Assembly: GCA_905221605.1 (NCBI GenBank)
Contig: CAJNDS010002717.1
Span: 62,001 to 126,000, forward strand
Origin: Symbiodinium natans
Lineage: Eukaryota; Sar; Dinophyceae; Suessiales; Symbiodiniaceae
Reading direction: 5' to 3'
Length of the DNA stretch: 64,000 bases
Positions 11,805 to 24,038 of the stretch are shown piece after piece. Under the pieces are notes generated by a model. That model ran no database searches and was not told where the DNA came from. It was given only the letters and a program-made list of their open reading frames with translations. The translations under genes were made by a program, and so were the position numbers. Numbering within the stretch: the first letter of the stretch is position 1; each line of letters starts with the position of its first letter.

Positions 11805-14800
11805 CTGGCATTTCACCCTGCTGTGCCTCCATCAGGCGAGTACGAAGCATGTTCATCAAGGCCTTCATCGATGTCTTCGCGTCTTCAAAAGCTGTGGTAG
11901 GCTGTGACTGTGATGTACGGATATGGAAAACTGTTGAGGACTTGTGGCCTGCTGGTCATCCGCTCCAAGCTGCGCGACGTCCAGCAGCTTCGATCGACTG
12001 GCCTGATGGAGATACTTCACACGCCTAGCAGGCGCTTTCGCTTGGCATCGTCAAGATCACAACAGTGCCTCAGGCACGTTCGCCACGCAGGCCTTAGAAG
12101 CTTACGCAGATGTTTGGAATCTGGATGAAACTGGAGAACAGATGCCGTGCTTCAAGAGTGTCCATGAGTCCTGCACAAAGAAAAGCATCAGCAAGCGAAG
12201 CTTCATCTCGCTGGACAACTCCGGTCGGTCAGTGAGAATCCTCACAAACAAATTTAAAACTGGCTACTGAGCACATCAAGATGTCCTTCAATCGTGCCCA
12301 ATCGGCCTCTGCAAGGTTGTCTGCAGGTTTGTGATCTTCACATCCTTGCCCGAGCGGTCGATTCCACAGGCAATGTCCTGAATCAAGTGGGCCCAATGTT
12401 TATGCAGCTGGGATCAGCCGGCTATCTTTCTGATGCTTGCGGATTTCCCTTGATTCATCCCTCTTTGCGCTTGTCAGACACATGGCGCTGGCTTCACTCT
12501 GATCACTCATCGGCTCTACCAGGCTCTGCAAGTACCAGATGGCCAGTCACTGCCCTTTCGCGCTTAAGCACCATCGGCCACCATGGTGCGGGGCGAAGTA
12601 CTATATGTGTCCTGCTCCAGCAGGCCCAGGTGCAGAGGCTCCAGGATCTGCTCTGTGTTGAGGCGGCTGTGGATCTGCCTCCAGGTCTCAGCATCTGCAG
12701 CACTGTTGAATGAGAGTGCTACGGCATAGAGGCTTCGACGTAATCATTGCCAAATGGAGTGCCATGCGATCGACCGCATCACGCCTCGGGCGTCAGTACA
12801 AAAAGCTCGTCTCCTCTCACGGCCCAGTTTGGACAGCCCCTCGGTCCAATTGGGGCAGCAACATCTCAGGAGCTGCGCGTAGTTGATCCAGCATCGCCTC
12901 AGCTCGCAAGGATGGTAAGCCATCTGGCAGTCTGGTACAGGCTGGCAAGGCTGACAAGTGGAGATTGAAACTACAAGTAACCACAGCTCTCGTGGCTTTC
13001 AGTCCACTGCGCGTGTACTGATAGCCGTGGCATCCTGCTGCACATTCTGTCCTTGCATCGTTGCTCAATCTCAGATCTTGGAAATTAGTGTAGCAAGGGC
13101 ACCGCGGCCGGAAGTCACAACAGTGCCAGCTGAGCTAGGAACGCTTCACTTCATCCACCTCAGGGGGGTTCTGGCACTGTCATGACCTCAACTGGCAGGA
13201 AAAAACGCTCAGCAGTCTGGCCTTAACCTCCACGAGCTCTCTTGCTGCCTCCAGGTGCATGTACTTAAGCTCCTGAATCGACAGAACACATCTCCGGCTG
13301 CATGACGCTGACGATTTCTCGAGTTTTTCGCCTCCCACAAGGGGTCCGCCAACAGCACCTCCTTGCTGTGTCCTGTTGAGAATTGTGGCTGTCGCTCTGA
13401 CTTACGCAGATACAAGAAACCGTTCATGAGCAATCGGCCCTGTTTTCAAGCGGGCCTTCCCCAGCTCAGTTGATGACGTCCGACCCCACGCCCCCACCCC
13501 CGATCAACGCTCTCCCCAGCCTTCCCTCCCCCCCCAACCTCCCGTCCCCATGCCTGCACATTGAAGATTTGTCAAGACAAACCGGTTCCTCCGCTGTTCA
13601 GAGTCACAATGTTCCGATCTGCATCCAGCATGTTGCCGTCAAGCAGATCAAAGACGCATGCCTCCAGGCTACCATGCTCCACTGACAAAGCCATTAAAAC
13701 AAGAAGCACACCGCTTTGGTCGCTTTGTGGTCGCTGTGCACCGGCGAACCTCGTAGGAGTATTCGTGAACTAGCGCCGCTGCCATGTCGATGGAGCGGTC
13801 AAGAATGAGCAGCTGGCCTCACAACACTCTCCATTTTCCAGGCGCCAGATGCATGGGACAGAACCGCGACCAGCAGGCCCCAGGCAAGGCTGACTGTGGG
13901 ACTGCGTAGTCAAGCTCTTCTGCCTCTTACATTCGGCAAAGCCCAATGGCTACTTCCAGCGCTCTAGCCCTGTCTGGGCTGCTCACATGCCCAGTTCGCG
14001 CTGAACTCTTTCTGCCACATCCTGGCCTCGAGCAAGACTCGTCTTCTGCTGATTTGAGGGCAAGCAACCCCACCCATTGCTGTCAATGTCGGATGCCCCC
14101 GAAACATAGGAACTGGACATAACTCAGATTGAAAACGGATGACTGGCGAGGTGGCCTCCCAAATCTCAGTCGATTGGACATGCAGGCTGCAGCAGGCGAA
14201 CTGCAACGAAACCCCAGATCAGGACGCCTGCAAGCACCGGCACACGTCCACCAGCTTCTGCACAGTGTCTGACAAAAGCTGCAGATCAGGCCTGGAGCTC
14301 TGAAGCTCTGAAGTCACAAAAAAAAAACACTGCTGCATCAAGATGCTTCTGGGCGCTGTACACTGGGAAAAGGCCCGTGATCGCCTCGGGAGTGTCGAAG
14401 TGGAAACCTCGATCCTCCGTAGCAGCAATCCGGGAAACGTTGTTTTACGTCTTTCTTGGAACGCATCTCAATCTACACGTGGCGTTGGCAACATGGGCCT
14501 GTACAACCACAAAGCTCAGGGGCGCTTCGACAAAAGACTTTACCTCGGTAACCATCCGAGATCTTCAAAGAAACTTGCGAGACAAGGTGGCCCGAGCTGC
14601 GGGCGCGCGGTGCCAGAACGGGGGCCTGCGCGGCACTTCCCCGGCACTTCCCCGGCACAGTTGTGCCCTCACAGTTACGCCCTCACAGCGTGAATGCTCC
14701 TCAACAAGCTTCGAGAGAAGCGCCGAGTCCAAGGGCTGTGAGAAGCACAGGTGCACCTCTTGGCTTTTAAGGGTATCGCATGGAAAAGGCTAGGGCGGCT

Positions 14801-15120
14801 GGGATATTACTTTCGGTATTTAATGCAGGCCTTTAGCAGTGGCTGTTATCGGCTGTCCGGCAGGCCAGAATGACTCGCGACTAGAGGCCGGTCTTTTCTC
14901 TGCTGCTCTCGCTTGCATATACATATCAACTCACACGTACTCTGTACTTTTGTGCTTTGTACTAGTACAAACCGAACTAGGCATCCTCAATCCTGGAGCA
15001 CATAGCCTCTCAATCCAAGGTTCCTCGACAGCCTGTTACTTGCACAATCGGGTTGGATCTTTGCCTGACGGTGCTGCGGGGCAGTCTTGAAGTCTGCCAG
15101 GACCCGCTCGATGCTTGATG
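11805..15120 (-). CDS. Sec1/Munc18 (SM) family protein, multi-exon
   Basis: SM proteins bind syntaxin-type SNAREs and promote vesicle docking and fusion. Exons were recognised in order on the minus strand: SIERVLADFKTAPQ (about 15120-15080); SFVEAPLSFVVVQAHVANA (near 14550-14480); GFHFDTPEAITGLFPVYS (near 14415-14330); PDLQLLSDTVQKLVDVCR (near 14290-14220); the family signature LLILDRSID with VHEYSYE (about 13805-13745); VFDLLDGNMLDADRN (near 13650); KEVLLADPLWEA (near 13370) and KYMHLEAARELVEVKARL (near 13260-13205); LIQDIACGIDRSGKDVK (near 12400); SSEMKLRLLMLFF (near 12200). Order and spacing match SM proteins through the arch domain. ILDRSID...VHE favours the Sec1/Munc18 branch over Vps45, Sly1 or Vps33. 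More minus-strand exons at 12715-12570 and 12030-11805 (EDAKTSMKALMNMLRTRL) probably belong to it. Start, stop and borders are unresolved. Confidence 0.8.
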
Positions 15121-15319
15121 CTTGAGGCCTGGATTTTTCTTTCCGACTCTTCTGCTCGCCGAGCTGACCAGTTGCCAAATTATGGTCCTTTTTGGGGGGC
15201 TTACCCTAAGTACAAGGGTGCTCGAAGATCGGGGATCCAAGAAGGGACCATGAGTTGGAGACCTGATTCACAGAACAGGCCCACCGGCCTCAGGAAGTAC
15301 AGAGCATCCAGTCCAGGCC

Positions 15320-15480
15320 TCAGAAGACTAAATAAATATATATATATATATATATGATATGTAGTATATACATATACATAATATCTACTATCTAATGTAT
15401 AATATATAACAAACTATATATCATAAGAATATATGATATACAATAAACAATAAAGAATATATAATATATAATTTTATACT
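15320..15480. repeat. AT-rich microsatellite block
   Basis: A run of TA dinucleotides followed by ATAT/GATAT-type sequence, in strong contrast to the GC-rich surroundings. It lies upstream of the SM gene and contains no open frame of interest. Confidence 0.85.
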
Positions 15481-18300
15481 GTCTCAGTGTGTTGAGTCTT
15501 AGCCTGATGTCGTATGCTCAGATGCCGGAGGGAACAGGGGTGTTCCGCTCTTATAGGCAACTTTCAAGGTTGAACCCCTCACTTATATCAAGCCCCCCAA
15601 CTGGCACCTTAATGTGGAACTGCAGCCAAGCGTGTAAACGAACAGTCACTTCCTAGGAGCATGCGCACGGGATCGAGGGGAGATCGCCATGCGCAACGCC
15701 AAGAGAACCCATCTAGCAATCCCAAGACGCAGGAAAGTACGTGCACGGCACGATTCGCGACATGGGCAAGCGCAAGCCTCCAAAAACTGCTTGCGACATA
15801 GGTGCAAGCATGAAATCCGAGAGGTTTCGGCCAGAGCGATGTTCGTCCAAAACAGCGATCTAAATCCCCGATAGTGCATATGGTGTTGGCACCCTCTTCT
15901 GCAAATAAACTAGCGGCCGAAGGAGGATTTCGGAGGGACTGGCTTATTTATAGAACATCCTGAAATAACTGAAGCGTGAACAAGCCCCTCTCAACAAAAT
16001 CCAAACTGAAGCACACAACGGGCCCGGATGAGGATTTCTTAAGGTGTGGCATGAAACATCCTAATCTTCTTTTCGCGAACGATGTCTAGAGGAGGATTTC
16101 TCAGGATGTGGCCGCCGTTTGGCCTCTAGAGGAGAAGGATTTCCCACGGCCAGCAAGATTCTGCTGACTAAATGTTCTCTGCACTTGTCGTGCTTCTTGA
16201 ATGCAGTCTTGTGATATAGTTGAATACGAAAGACAAACGAGGCCCGATCAGGGAATGCTGTAACAACGTCGACGTCCGGAAATATTGCGAGCAGATCTCC
16301 TTTAAAGTGAGGGCTGACCTTTTTGAAGTCATAATTTATACGATTTTAGGTCAGAAAGCCAGCTTGGCACAGAAGCGATATCGACCTCGGATAGCCTGCA
16401 CTTGGTTTCGCATGTTGATTAAGAAAGGCAGCCTGTAAGGCCACGTTCTCAAAAATGCTATTCTGGGCCTTGTTCTTCGGAATCGCTATTGCGAATTTAC
16501 GAGAACATGGCCAGCTCCTAAAGTTTAGGCCTTCTGGCTTTTCAGCCGCCTTACTTTATTTTGGAATTATATCGGAACTGGCCGCCCTCGCAAGCAGTAT
16601 ACATAAACATATGTATATATATACATATATATATATATATAATCTGCTGGTTGAACTCAAACACAAACTTGAACATGGTCCAGAACAAGCACTTTGGACA
16701 CATTCAAGCACCTACAACCTTCAGAGGGCTCATGATTTTCAGGGGGTTGTTTGCACCTGCAAGAGTAAAGAAACGCCTGCAGAGTAAAAATCTGCAAATT
16801 GCATGTGTGGGGTCTACACGACAAGGCCCGATGCACTAGCTCGCCTGGCGAGCATATGCATTCACGTATATATTGCAGTAATATCTATATCTATATATAC
16901 ATGTATTAATTTATGTATTTGTTTATTTACACTGACTTGTTTTAATGTATATCTTGCACTTCCATTGTACATATCAATTTACAACATACATATACATGTT
17001 CAACTTTCAGCCACATTCGCAATATTTGCATCCTGCAGTGGTTCTTGGAGCCCACTGGGCATCGGGCAGCGGCTCGCGGGACTCCTCGAGCAGCTCGACG
17101 CTGGTGACGCCCTGCAGGGCCAAAACGGCTAAGACTCCGCCAAGAGGTTTAGGGAGTTGGGGGTTTAGGGTTTCGGGTCTAGAGTCTGTCGGAAAAGGGT
17201 TAAGGGTTTCGGGCTTAGGGCTTAGGGTCTTTAAGGTTCAGAATCTGAAGCCCAAGCAGCCCCACTGGTCTTTAACGTCTTTGACCTGGAAGGTGGACAT
17301 ACTCCCGCCCACCCGAACATCCCCTACCATCTCGGACACAGACTCATCAATCATGAACTCTGGAGCACCTGAGTCCCCACTCCATTCAACGTCTAGAGAC
17401 CCCAAGGCTAAGCTGGTACAGGCGTCGCCATGCAAAATGTTGCGCAACTTTGCACAACTTGTTTTTAAAAATGGTTTAGTAGACTAAGGCAAAACCACTG
17501 TAAGCCCTGAAGCCCTAAAGCCCCGTGAGGGCAAGACGTTGCAGAGGAGGCCTCTGAGTGCAGGTCGGCCATTCGAAGGAAGGAGTTGAGCACCTCGGTG
17601 CCGTGCTGCCATGTTTGGGAGACTCGGGGGGAAGGGGGGGGGAGGGGATAGTTTCTTCAAGGAGCCCGAAGTGCTGCAGCATCCACAACCATCTGGAGTC
17701 GGTCGAGGCCTGCACCCAAAGCTGGGGGAAAAGCTGAGCTTCAGCAACAAAAGTCCTCTTTCGAGTTGTGAAAATCTTCACACTGAGCAACCAGCCATCT
17801 CCTCCAGCCTTCAGAGCTCGGCGAAGAATTACCTTTTAAGAAGGCTCTGTGGCTGCGGCTTCGTGGCTGAGATCGGTTTCAAACCATTTTGTGCGTCGTG
17901 GATCCAGAGAAAGACCTGGCCTCGAGCACGAGCTCTCGGCAAGTGCGCCTTTTCAGGCCGGCCCGGCACAAGTGAAGTCTACGCACTGACTCAAATGCTT
18001 CGAAACTGCACGTATCAGCATGTCGCGTCTTTGTGATTCTTCATGACGAGCAAGGCTCCGCTCCCCAATCCCACAAGTCCTGACTCTGAGCACAAGCAAA
18101 GCTCACGTTCTAAAGAACCTGTGTCGAGCTCTACGGCACTGTAGGGCACCAAACTCCAACCTCAAAATGAGACGAGAGCGCTCTGGGCCTCAAAGACATC
18201 GCTCAGGTAGCGATGCTGCGCGGCTCCTCTGAATGAGGCACGGCGCGCATGTTCCACAAACAGTAGCAAAAGCTGCAAAAGATCCTTGGTCCAAGGTGTC
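15481..18300. other. intergenic region with AT-rich and telomere-like patches
   Basis: No exon could be supported with confidence. TA-rich microsatellites occur at about 16605-16640 and a TATATCTA/TGTATAT-rich stretch at about 16860-17010. A telomere-like patch lies at 17141-17232. A minus-strand frame at 17515-17790 with IFTTRKRTFVAEAQLFPQLW is possibly coding but ends in proline-rich low-complexity sequence. Confidence 0.4.
17141..17232. repeat. degenerate interstitial telomere-like repeats
   Basis: Several copies and near-copies of TTTAGGG (for example TTTAGGG, GTTTCGGG, TTAAGGG, CTTAGGG) occur in one orientation over about 90 bases. Confidence 0.7.
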
Positions 18301-18320
18301 GCTGTCAGCTGAAGGCAGCA

Positions 18321-18666
18321 TTATGCCATGCTGTGGCCGATACACTTGCTAAAGTCCGGGCAACTTCCTGGCATCCTGAAGCTGTTGGGATTGCTTGGTG
18401 GCTTGGGTGGTGCACCACTCTGATCTGGAAAGCCGATCAGCTTCACACACAATACAGCGCCGCGGTACGAGATCTCAACATGTGCTGCTCGGGTGAACTT
18501 GCGTAGCATTCGCAGCTATGGTGAACTGTTGCTTTTTTTGCGCGCGATCCTCCTCAAAAAGGGTCACACAAACATAAGCTAGATGCCTTTGGCACCAGCA
18601 GTCGGACTGCCAAAGAAGAACTTGACGAGATGCCGCAACGGCATAAATGAGGATCTCTTCTCGCAT
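18321..18666 (-). CDS. possible exons of an unknown protein
   Basis: Two overlapping minus-strand frames look protein-like. The upstream one starts with an ATG at 18666 and contains EEILIYAVAASRQVLLW and RHLAYVCVTLFEEDRAQKK. The downstream one ends at 18321 and contains AAHVEISYRGAVLCVKLIGF. They overlap near 18480-18510, so an intron or frameshift would be needed to join them. I recognise no family. It sits on the same strand as its neighbours. Confidence 0.3.
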
Positions 18667-18874
18667 TGTCCGGGCTGAGTATCATGGTAAGCCATGTCAT
18701 AACCATAAATTTGTCCATACAAACCATGTTGTTTAGTGTGAGACTCTTTTTCCGAAGGCTAGTGCAGCTCCGATGTTATCGTGAGCCGCCCGCTTCAAGA
18801 TTCTCCTGACAACAAGTGTCGGACTGCTGTTTGGCTTTTCACGCAGCTCCATAGATTCTGACTGATATGGGTAC

Positions 18875-18965
18875 TTCCCAAGCCTTTCATACCCCAGATG
18901 GAATAGAATCCCCTTGGACCCCAAAAAGGGTACCCCCATTTTCGGAAACCCCCATAATGCTGAGT
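18875..18965. repeat. dispersed-repeat fragment (GVSENGG-type)
   Basis: On the minus strand this stretch reads MGVSENGGTLFGVQ in one frame and GFPKMGVPFLGSKG in another. From memory, near-identical peptides (GVSENRG...) recur in many predicted proteins of Symbiodiniaceae genomes, which suggests a high-copy non-coding repeat rather than a gene. That recollection could not be checked here. Confidence 0.4.
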
Positions 18966-19761
18966 GCTCCCAAGGTGCCATGGGTCTGGCCCACGAGCAG
19001 TAGATGTTTCTCCACCGCATACCGCGGAACAGCTCCAACCTTCCGGGGACGGGGAACCCAAACAAACAAAACCATCTTTGTCAGCATGACTCAGTATGAA
19101 TTAGTATCAATGAAGGCAAAAGCTATCCAGCTCCATTGTGAAAGTTCTCCAGGTCTTTGAAGTGGCATGTGGAAAAATAGACTCATCTTGCATGTCAATG
19201 CCGGGCCTCTTCCCTCACGGTCGGCCTGTATAGGGTGACCTGCAGCTCTTCCCATCTACACATGAGGGCAGTTGTTTTCAACCTGCTGGTAGGACGAGGG
19301 TCCCTTTATAAGTACTTCTTATCGTTGGGACGCCCGAAAGCGATACGAATTCGTATAGCTTACTTCGGACAATCCAACATCTGCACTTCGCCGCGTCTGG
19401 GACCTCTCTGGGGAATTCTGAGGCTGAAGCCCACCCCGTGGAGTAGAGCGACCACTCTGCTTCCCACTGGCCTTAAGAAGCGCTTAACTTTATAGTGCAA
19501 CAAAATAAAGAGCCAAAAGCCAGTATGAGCATCTTGAGGAATGGTTTTGTGCAATGATAATGGCGTTTGGATCCACACCGGAGCCGTGTATCTGGAAGAC
19601 TCCAAGGGAGGCAAGTTCTGCCAGACCACTTTATGGCATTCTCAGTGCTGAAGAGGAACTCAGCAAACAAAAAGACGTCACAAGAAGCAGCCTGCACAGA
19701 ACCTTCCAGTTCCAGAACCGGCTGGTGAGCCTGGCAGGTGCACCCGCCCAGGACCTCGAGT

Positions 19762-22328
19762 TTAGCAACTTCGCTTCGCAACTTTGCCTGCCTTGGCCTT
19801 TGCCGCCCCTTTGGGCTTGCCCTGGCCGTGATGGCAGGATTCAACTCCCATGGTTTGGAAAGCTGCCCCTGCCTTCGTGTTCTTTTGCAGTTGCCGCACC
19901 TTTTGCATGATTATTCGGAGCTGTGCCTGGGCGACAGCATGCGCACGCCCCGTCTTGCCTTGCAAAGGTTGCCTTGCCATACTACATAATCTACATAACT
20001 GCGCTTGGAACAGAGCATCTTTCTCCTCATACATTCGGTCTTTCGAAGCGAGCGTTCGCTCCAAGTTGACCTGCAGTGTCAAAAGAGGCAGGCAGGACGG
20101 CAGGAAATTGACGTGATCGTCAAGGTGTCAACATCCCAACATTCCAGGGCTCAAGCGTTGTCCTTCCGCATCGTCTCGACGACCTCTGAATTTGAGAGCA
20201 TGATACGAGCCTGCAGAGGCCCCTTTTTTCACTCTGAGGATGCGGCCATCATGAGCTTCTGCATACGCTCCATGAGCTTGAGGTTTTTCTGCCTGAAAGG
20301 CTGAAGAGGGCTTCGGGGGTCGAACTCAACAGTGCCATCGTGGCAGCCTTTTAGCCTGACTTGGCACCGCGCTCTAAGCGATCTCGCATCAGCTTCTCCT
20401 GGAAGGGAAAGTGGCATGAAAGAGCAGGCAGAAAAATAGTCGGCAATGCTGATCACCACTGCTTGAACACACCAGCTACTTGACCGAGTGCCGCTTATCC
20501 AACTGAGCACGGGTGGTCGTTCATCTGAGTATTGATCACAGATGATAATTATCAACAGAGACACGGCAGGCCACAATGCTCAAACACATGCCAGTGCGGT
20601 GGTGCAGCGCCTTGTGAAGCTCGTAGTGAGAGACGATCAGCGCCTCACTTGACTCTGGGACTCTGTTTGGCCCTTTTTCCAGGGAACTTCGGGAACTCAC
20701 TCGGAAGTCCGGGGCCCCAGGCGCTGTCTTTGGCAGCCGCCTCCGTGCGCAACGCATCCAGCACGCCATCATCGCCTGAAGGCGTAAGGTATGATTGAGG
20801 CCCCTCTGCCCTCGAACCAATCCAAGCGCTTCGCCATCTTTACCTCCCCGAGAGCTTTGCCTTGAATGCTCGGGACTCGAGAATAGCTAGTGGCGGGGAA
20901 TGGCGGGGACTGAGGTACGAGCTGCTCTTGCTGACGATAGTGCATGAGATCCACCTGGCATTCTGTGCGAGTCGCGCCTGCGTATTAAAATGCAACCGTT
21001 TGCTCCCTGAGGCCTCCTGATGCTTGAGGACCTGTTCCTTCTCTTCTAACTGCAGGCGGGCCTGAGCTGCTTACGTCCACAGACAGATGTTGAGAAGAGC
21101 TTCTCTCCTGGCCGCTGGCCTCGGCCATTTCCTGCTGTAAAGCCTTCATGTCTTTCATCATGACCTGCTTTTCCTGAGGCAGCTGACCATGTTGCCCACA
21201 GAGCTCAGGAGGGGCAGACTCAGAGGGCCTCTAAAAGCTGATCGACCTTCTGCTGGTGGTACTCAAGGTCGAGCCTAGGGCTCCGACATGCCATGAATGC
21301 CATGACCAAACCCTATAGACCCCTAAACCCCTAAGCCCCCCCGAAATACTGTAAACACATGAACAGTCCTAACAGTGTACTAACAGGACCCCTCGCTAGA
21401 TGTCACTCTTGAGTCCGCGGCTGAAGGTGCCGAATGTCGCTGACCAGATCAGCAATTTGCTGAGCTTGTCGTTGGTCTAAGTGTGGCTTTAGGGGTTTTA
21501 GGGCTTTTGATGGCTTTTGGGTGCCCCCCGAGGCGCACACAAGGCAGATCAAGATGATCGAGGCAGTTGTGCGGCTTTTCTTGCTTGTTTTTGGCAGCCC
21601 CAAAGTAGCTTAAGCGATCTTAAGCTCTTAAGGGCTGAGTTTCTGAGATTCCTGAGGAGCCGGCTCTCGGCCTGGGCTGCAGCAGTTGCGGCCTCCGACG
21701 CTGCGAGTTTCTCGTTTGCCTCGGCGCCGCACAGCTTTCGGGGAGCCCAGAGCGGCGGCGCTGGCAACGTTTTATGAGATATCTCCCTGCGGACAAGTCT
21801 CGCCGCCACCCGCCTGCACCCACGCGCACAGCCGAGCATGCGAGCCGCACTGATCTCTGATGCGGTTGGGAATTGAATTGGGGCGTCCTGGGGGGGCATA
21901 TGGAACCGTTTCGGCAACTCACCTCTGCCTGCTCTTTGTCGGCTCGAAGGCTGGCAGCCTGAGGGCAAACGAAGCGGCAAGCGGTGGCTGCACAGCATAC
22001 GACGGGCACGGCGAACGCGCAGCGCACAATCGCAGCGCCGCCTCCGTTCGAGCAAGCGTCAGCTCGGTGTAGAGGTGCGCGAGCCTTCAAGGGATTCAAG
22101 GTTGGCGATATTTTGCTTTGACACATGCATTCTACTCGGACATCCTGGGGATATCCTAGGTTCAGGCTGCGTGTTCAGATGCGAGATCTGCTGGTAGGCT
22201 GCTCCCAGCAAAGGAGGCTCCTGCGCCCAGATGCCATCCAACTGCTTGCAGCTTAGAGTTACAAATGTCCGTTGAGCGGTCCTCAGATGCTGTAGCTGCA
22301 AAGCCTGAGCGTTTCGCACACCAGTCAA
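19762..22328 (-). CDS. large coiled-coil protein, multi-exon
   Basis: A run of minus-strand exons encodes charged, heptad-like sequence with no recognised enzymatic domain. In order from upstream: LQLQHLRTAQRTFVTLSCKQ (near 22290-22230), SLRADKEQAE (near 21940), EKLAASEAATAAAQAESRLL (near 21720-21660), DQRQAQQIADLVSDIRHLQ (near 21480-21420), LDLEYHQQKVDQLLEAL (near 21270-21220), EKQVMMKDMKALQQEMAEA (near 21180-21120), AQARLQLEEKEQVLKHQEAS (near 21070-21010), QEKLMRDRLERGAKSG (near 20400-20350), QKNLKLMERMQKLMMAA (near 20300-20240), ARIMLSNSEVVETMRKDNA (near 20210-20150) and VNLERTLASKDRMYEEKDAL (near 20070-20010). A basic Ala/Lys-rich tail (KPKGAAKAKAGKVAK) lies near 19790. It is probably a structural or cytoskeletal protein. 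One gene or two adjacent genes are both possible. Confidence 0.6.
21305..21342. repeat. short telomere-like patch
   Basis: CCCTATA, CCCCTAAA and CCCCTAAG units occur in a row, in the orientation opposite to the patch at 17.1 kb. The patch lies between two exons of the coiled-coil gene and so is probably intronic. Confidence 0.5.
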
Positions 22329-22789
22329 TGAAACAACCCATTCTAGACTCTAGACTCTCCACAAGAGGTGGCTCAGGTCGCAGCTTAACTGCTCGCCCTC
22401 TCCAGGCACAGCCGTGCTTGCCTGGCTTGGCACGAGAACTGAAACCAACTCGGATGTGTTAAGATGCTCGAGCGCCATCAACTTTTTTGCGCATGCGGAG
22501 CGCTGCTGGCACTTCTGCTTGAAGCAGAACCATTCAGTGACATTATGTTGCGATGTGATCCTGGACTCATGGTGCAGCTACCACCTTCGTATCACTGCTG
22601 TGTGTCTCTGCTCTCCCGAATCGAGGAGAGTCTCTTCATGACAGACATGTGCTTCTTCCGGCATCCAGGTTTCCATGTGGCATGGGGGCGAGTCGAAGCT
22701 GTGGCAGCGAAAGATCGTGAAGCAGACATGTCAGAAAGCGCTCGTTCCCGATGATGCTGTCACTGGGACGTGTTCGGACAACCACCATC

Positions 22790-23674
22790 TCATGACCTGG
22801 TTTTGCTCTTGCAGCAAGTATAGACAAAACACTGGCCCTCAGCTAGCTGGACATCACACTGGAAAGCCTTCTGCAGGTGATGCAAGCGCGCTGCTGGAGG
22901 CGAGAAGGAGAAGACAACAAAAACACCCGACTCATTCAGAATACGCGCCACTTCAGCCACGTATAGAGCAGCATCTGCATCTCGTTTACAGTCACACACG
23001 GAGTCCAGCGTAGACTTGTCAATTGCGCAATCGAAGAATCCATCTTCAAAAACGTCTCTCATGTCACGAACGTCTCCCGTCACCCAGTGCAACCTTGCGC
23101 TATGCTTGTGGTCTCGAGATTGCATGGCTTTCACACATGACTCAGACACGTCAACATTCCATATTTCACCACTTACCCCAGCATCAGCCATGTTCTCTGC
23201 CAGCAAACTCGTACCACATCCCAAATGTACGATGCGCTTCTTCTCTGCCATCGCGCCGAGCCAAGGCTTCAATGACTCGAAATTTCCTAGCCAATCGTGT
23301 GGTTGCCTGTACCATTCCTGTTCATATCTTGCTTGCCAGTAGTGGACATCGCCATAATCAACATCGGCATCAGAGTCCTGAAGATACTGGCAGAGCAGCG
23401 CAGTGCAGAAGGTAGAAGACGTGACCAGACCGATGGCCCGCAGCCATTCATGTGATTTTTGCGTTCCGTCTCTGTTTTTTCGCGTCTCTGTGGAGTTCGG
23501 TCTGCAAGCTAGGTTCAGCATGTGCAGCTGCAGTCTCCGGCATCTACACCTGTGTGCCCCGACAAGTTGTGTGCGAATCGCGGCCGCGCTGGCCATCATG
23601 GCATACCACGGCACACGCGCATCAAGAATACACAAACCCACACCTTTGTCATTAGTTGCCGCGCATAGTGCCAT
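22790..23674 (-). CDS. METTL13/EEF1A-KMT4-type SAM-dependent methyltransferase
   Basis: This is a single-exon frame of 294 residues from the ATG at 23674. It belongs to the class I methyltransferases related to METTL13 and EEF1A-KMT4, some of which methylate lysines of elongation factor eEF1A. Visible features: the family's entry motif HYWQARYEQEW at 111-121 followed by DWLGNFESLKPWL; motif I VHLGCGTSLLAE at 149-160; the acidic end of strand 2, IWNVDVSE, at 171-178; and the post-motif IDKSTLDSV at 218-226, which closely resembles the family's DKGTLD. The first 100 residues are not conserved. They carry a basic segment (HRCRCRRLQ) and a hydrophobic stretch near 80-97, so they may be an organelle-targeting or anchoring extension. 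Later in-frame Met residues at 26-27 are alternative starts. The substrate is not known. Confidence 0.85.
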   Translation of the reverse strand: MALCAATNDKGVGLCILDARVPWYAMMASAAAIRTQLVGAHRCRCRRLQLHMLNLACRPNSTETRKNRDGTQKSHEWLRAIGLVTSSTFCTALLCQYLQDSDADVDYGDVHYWQARYEQEWYRQPHDWLGNFESLKPWLGAMAEKKRIVHLGCGTSLLAENMADAGVSGEIWNVDVSESCVKAMQSRDHKHSARLHWVTGDVRDMRDVFEDGFFDCAIDKSTLDSVCDCKRDADAALYVAEVARILNESGVFVVFSFSPPAARLHHLQKAFQCDVQLAEGQCFVYTCCKSKTRS

Positions 23675-23910
23675 AGTGCGGCACGAAGCATGCAAATACC
23701 TAGCAACATGCTCCAGGACCAACGTAGCACGACAAAGATCCGAAACTTTGCGTATACACTACGATTGCCATGACTTGGTGATCTCCATGCCCGGCTAGCC
23801 ATAGCACAGACAAGGCAGTCCCTCGTGGCCCGAAAGCTGGCCTGGTGGCGTTGAGATAGCTCATGCTGCAAACCTGGGCAAGACTGCCGCGCTGTTCGCG
23901 GATACTGGAA

Positions 23911-23936
23911 GGAGTGTGTGTGTGTGTGTGTGTGCC
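23911..23936. repeat. (GT)n microsatellite
   Basis: About 12 tandem GT dinucleotides upstream of the methyltransferase gene. Confidence 0.9.
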
Positions 23937-24038
23937 TGCCTGAGACTTCATTCTCGAGCTCTGACACCTTTTGACACATGCCAGTCACATGCGGTGAACA
24001 GGCAATCCAACCCCCTTGTAGCGCCTTCGCTCTAAGCT

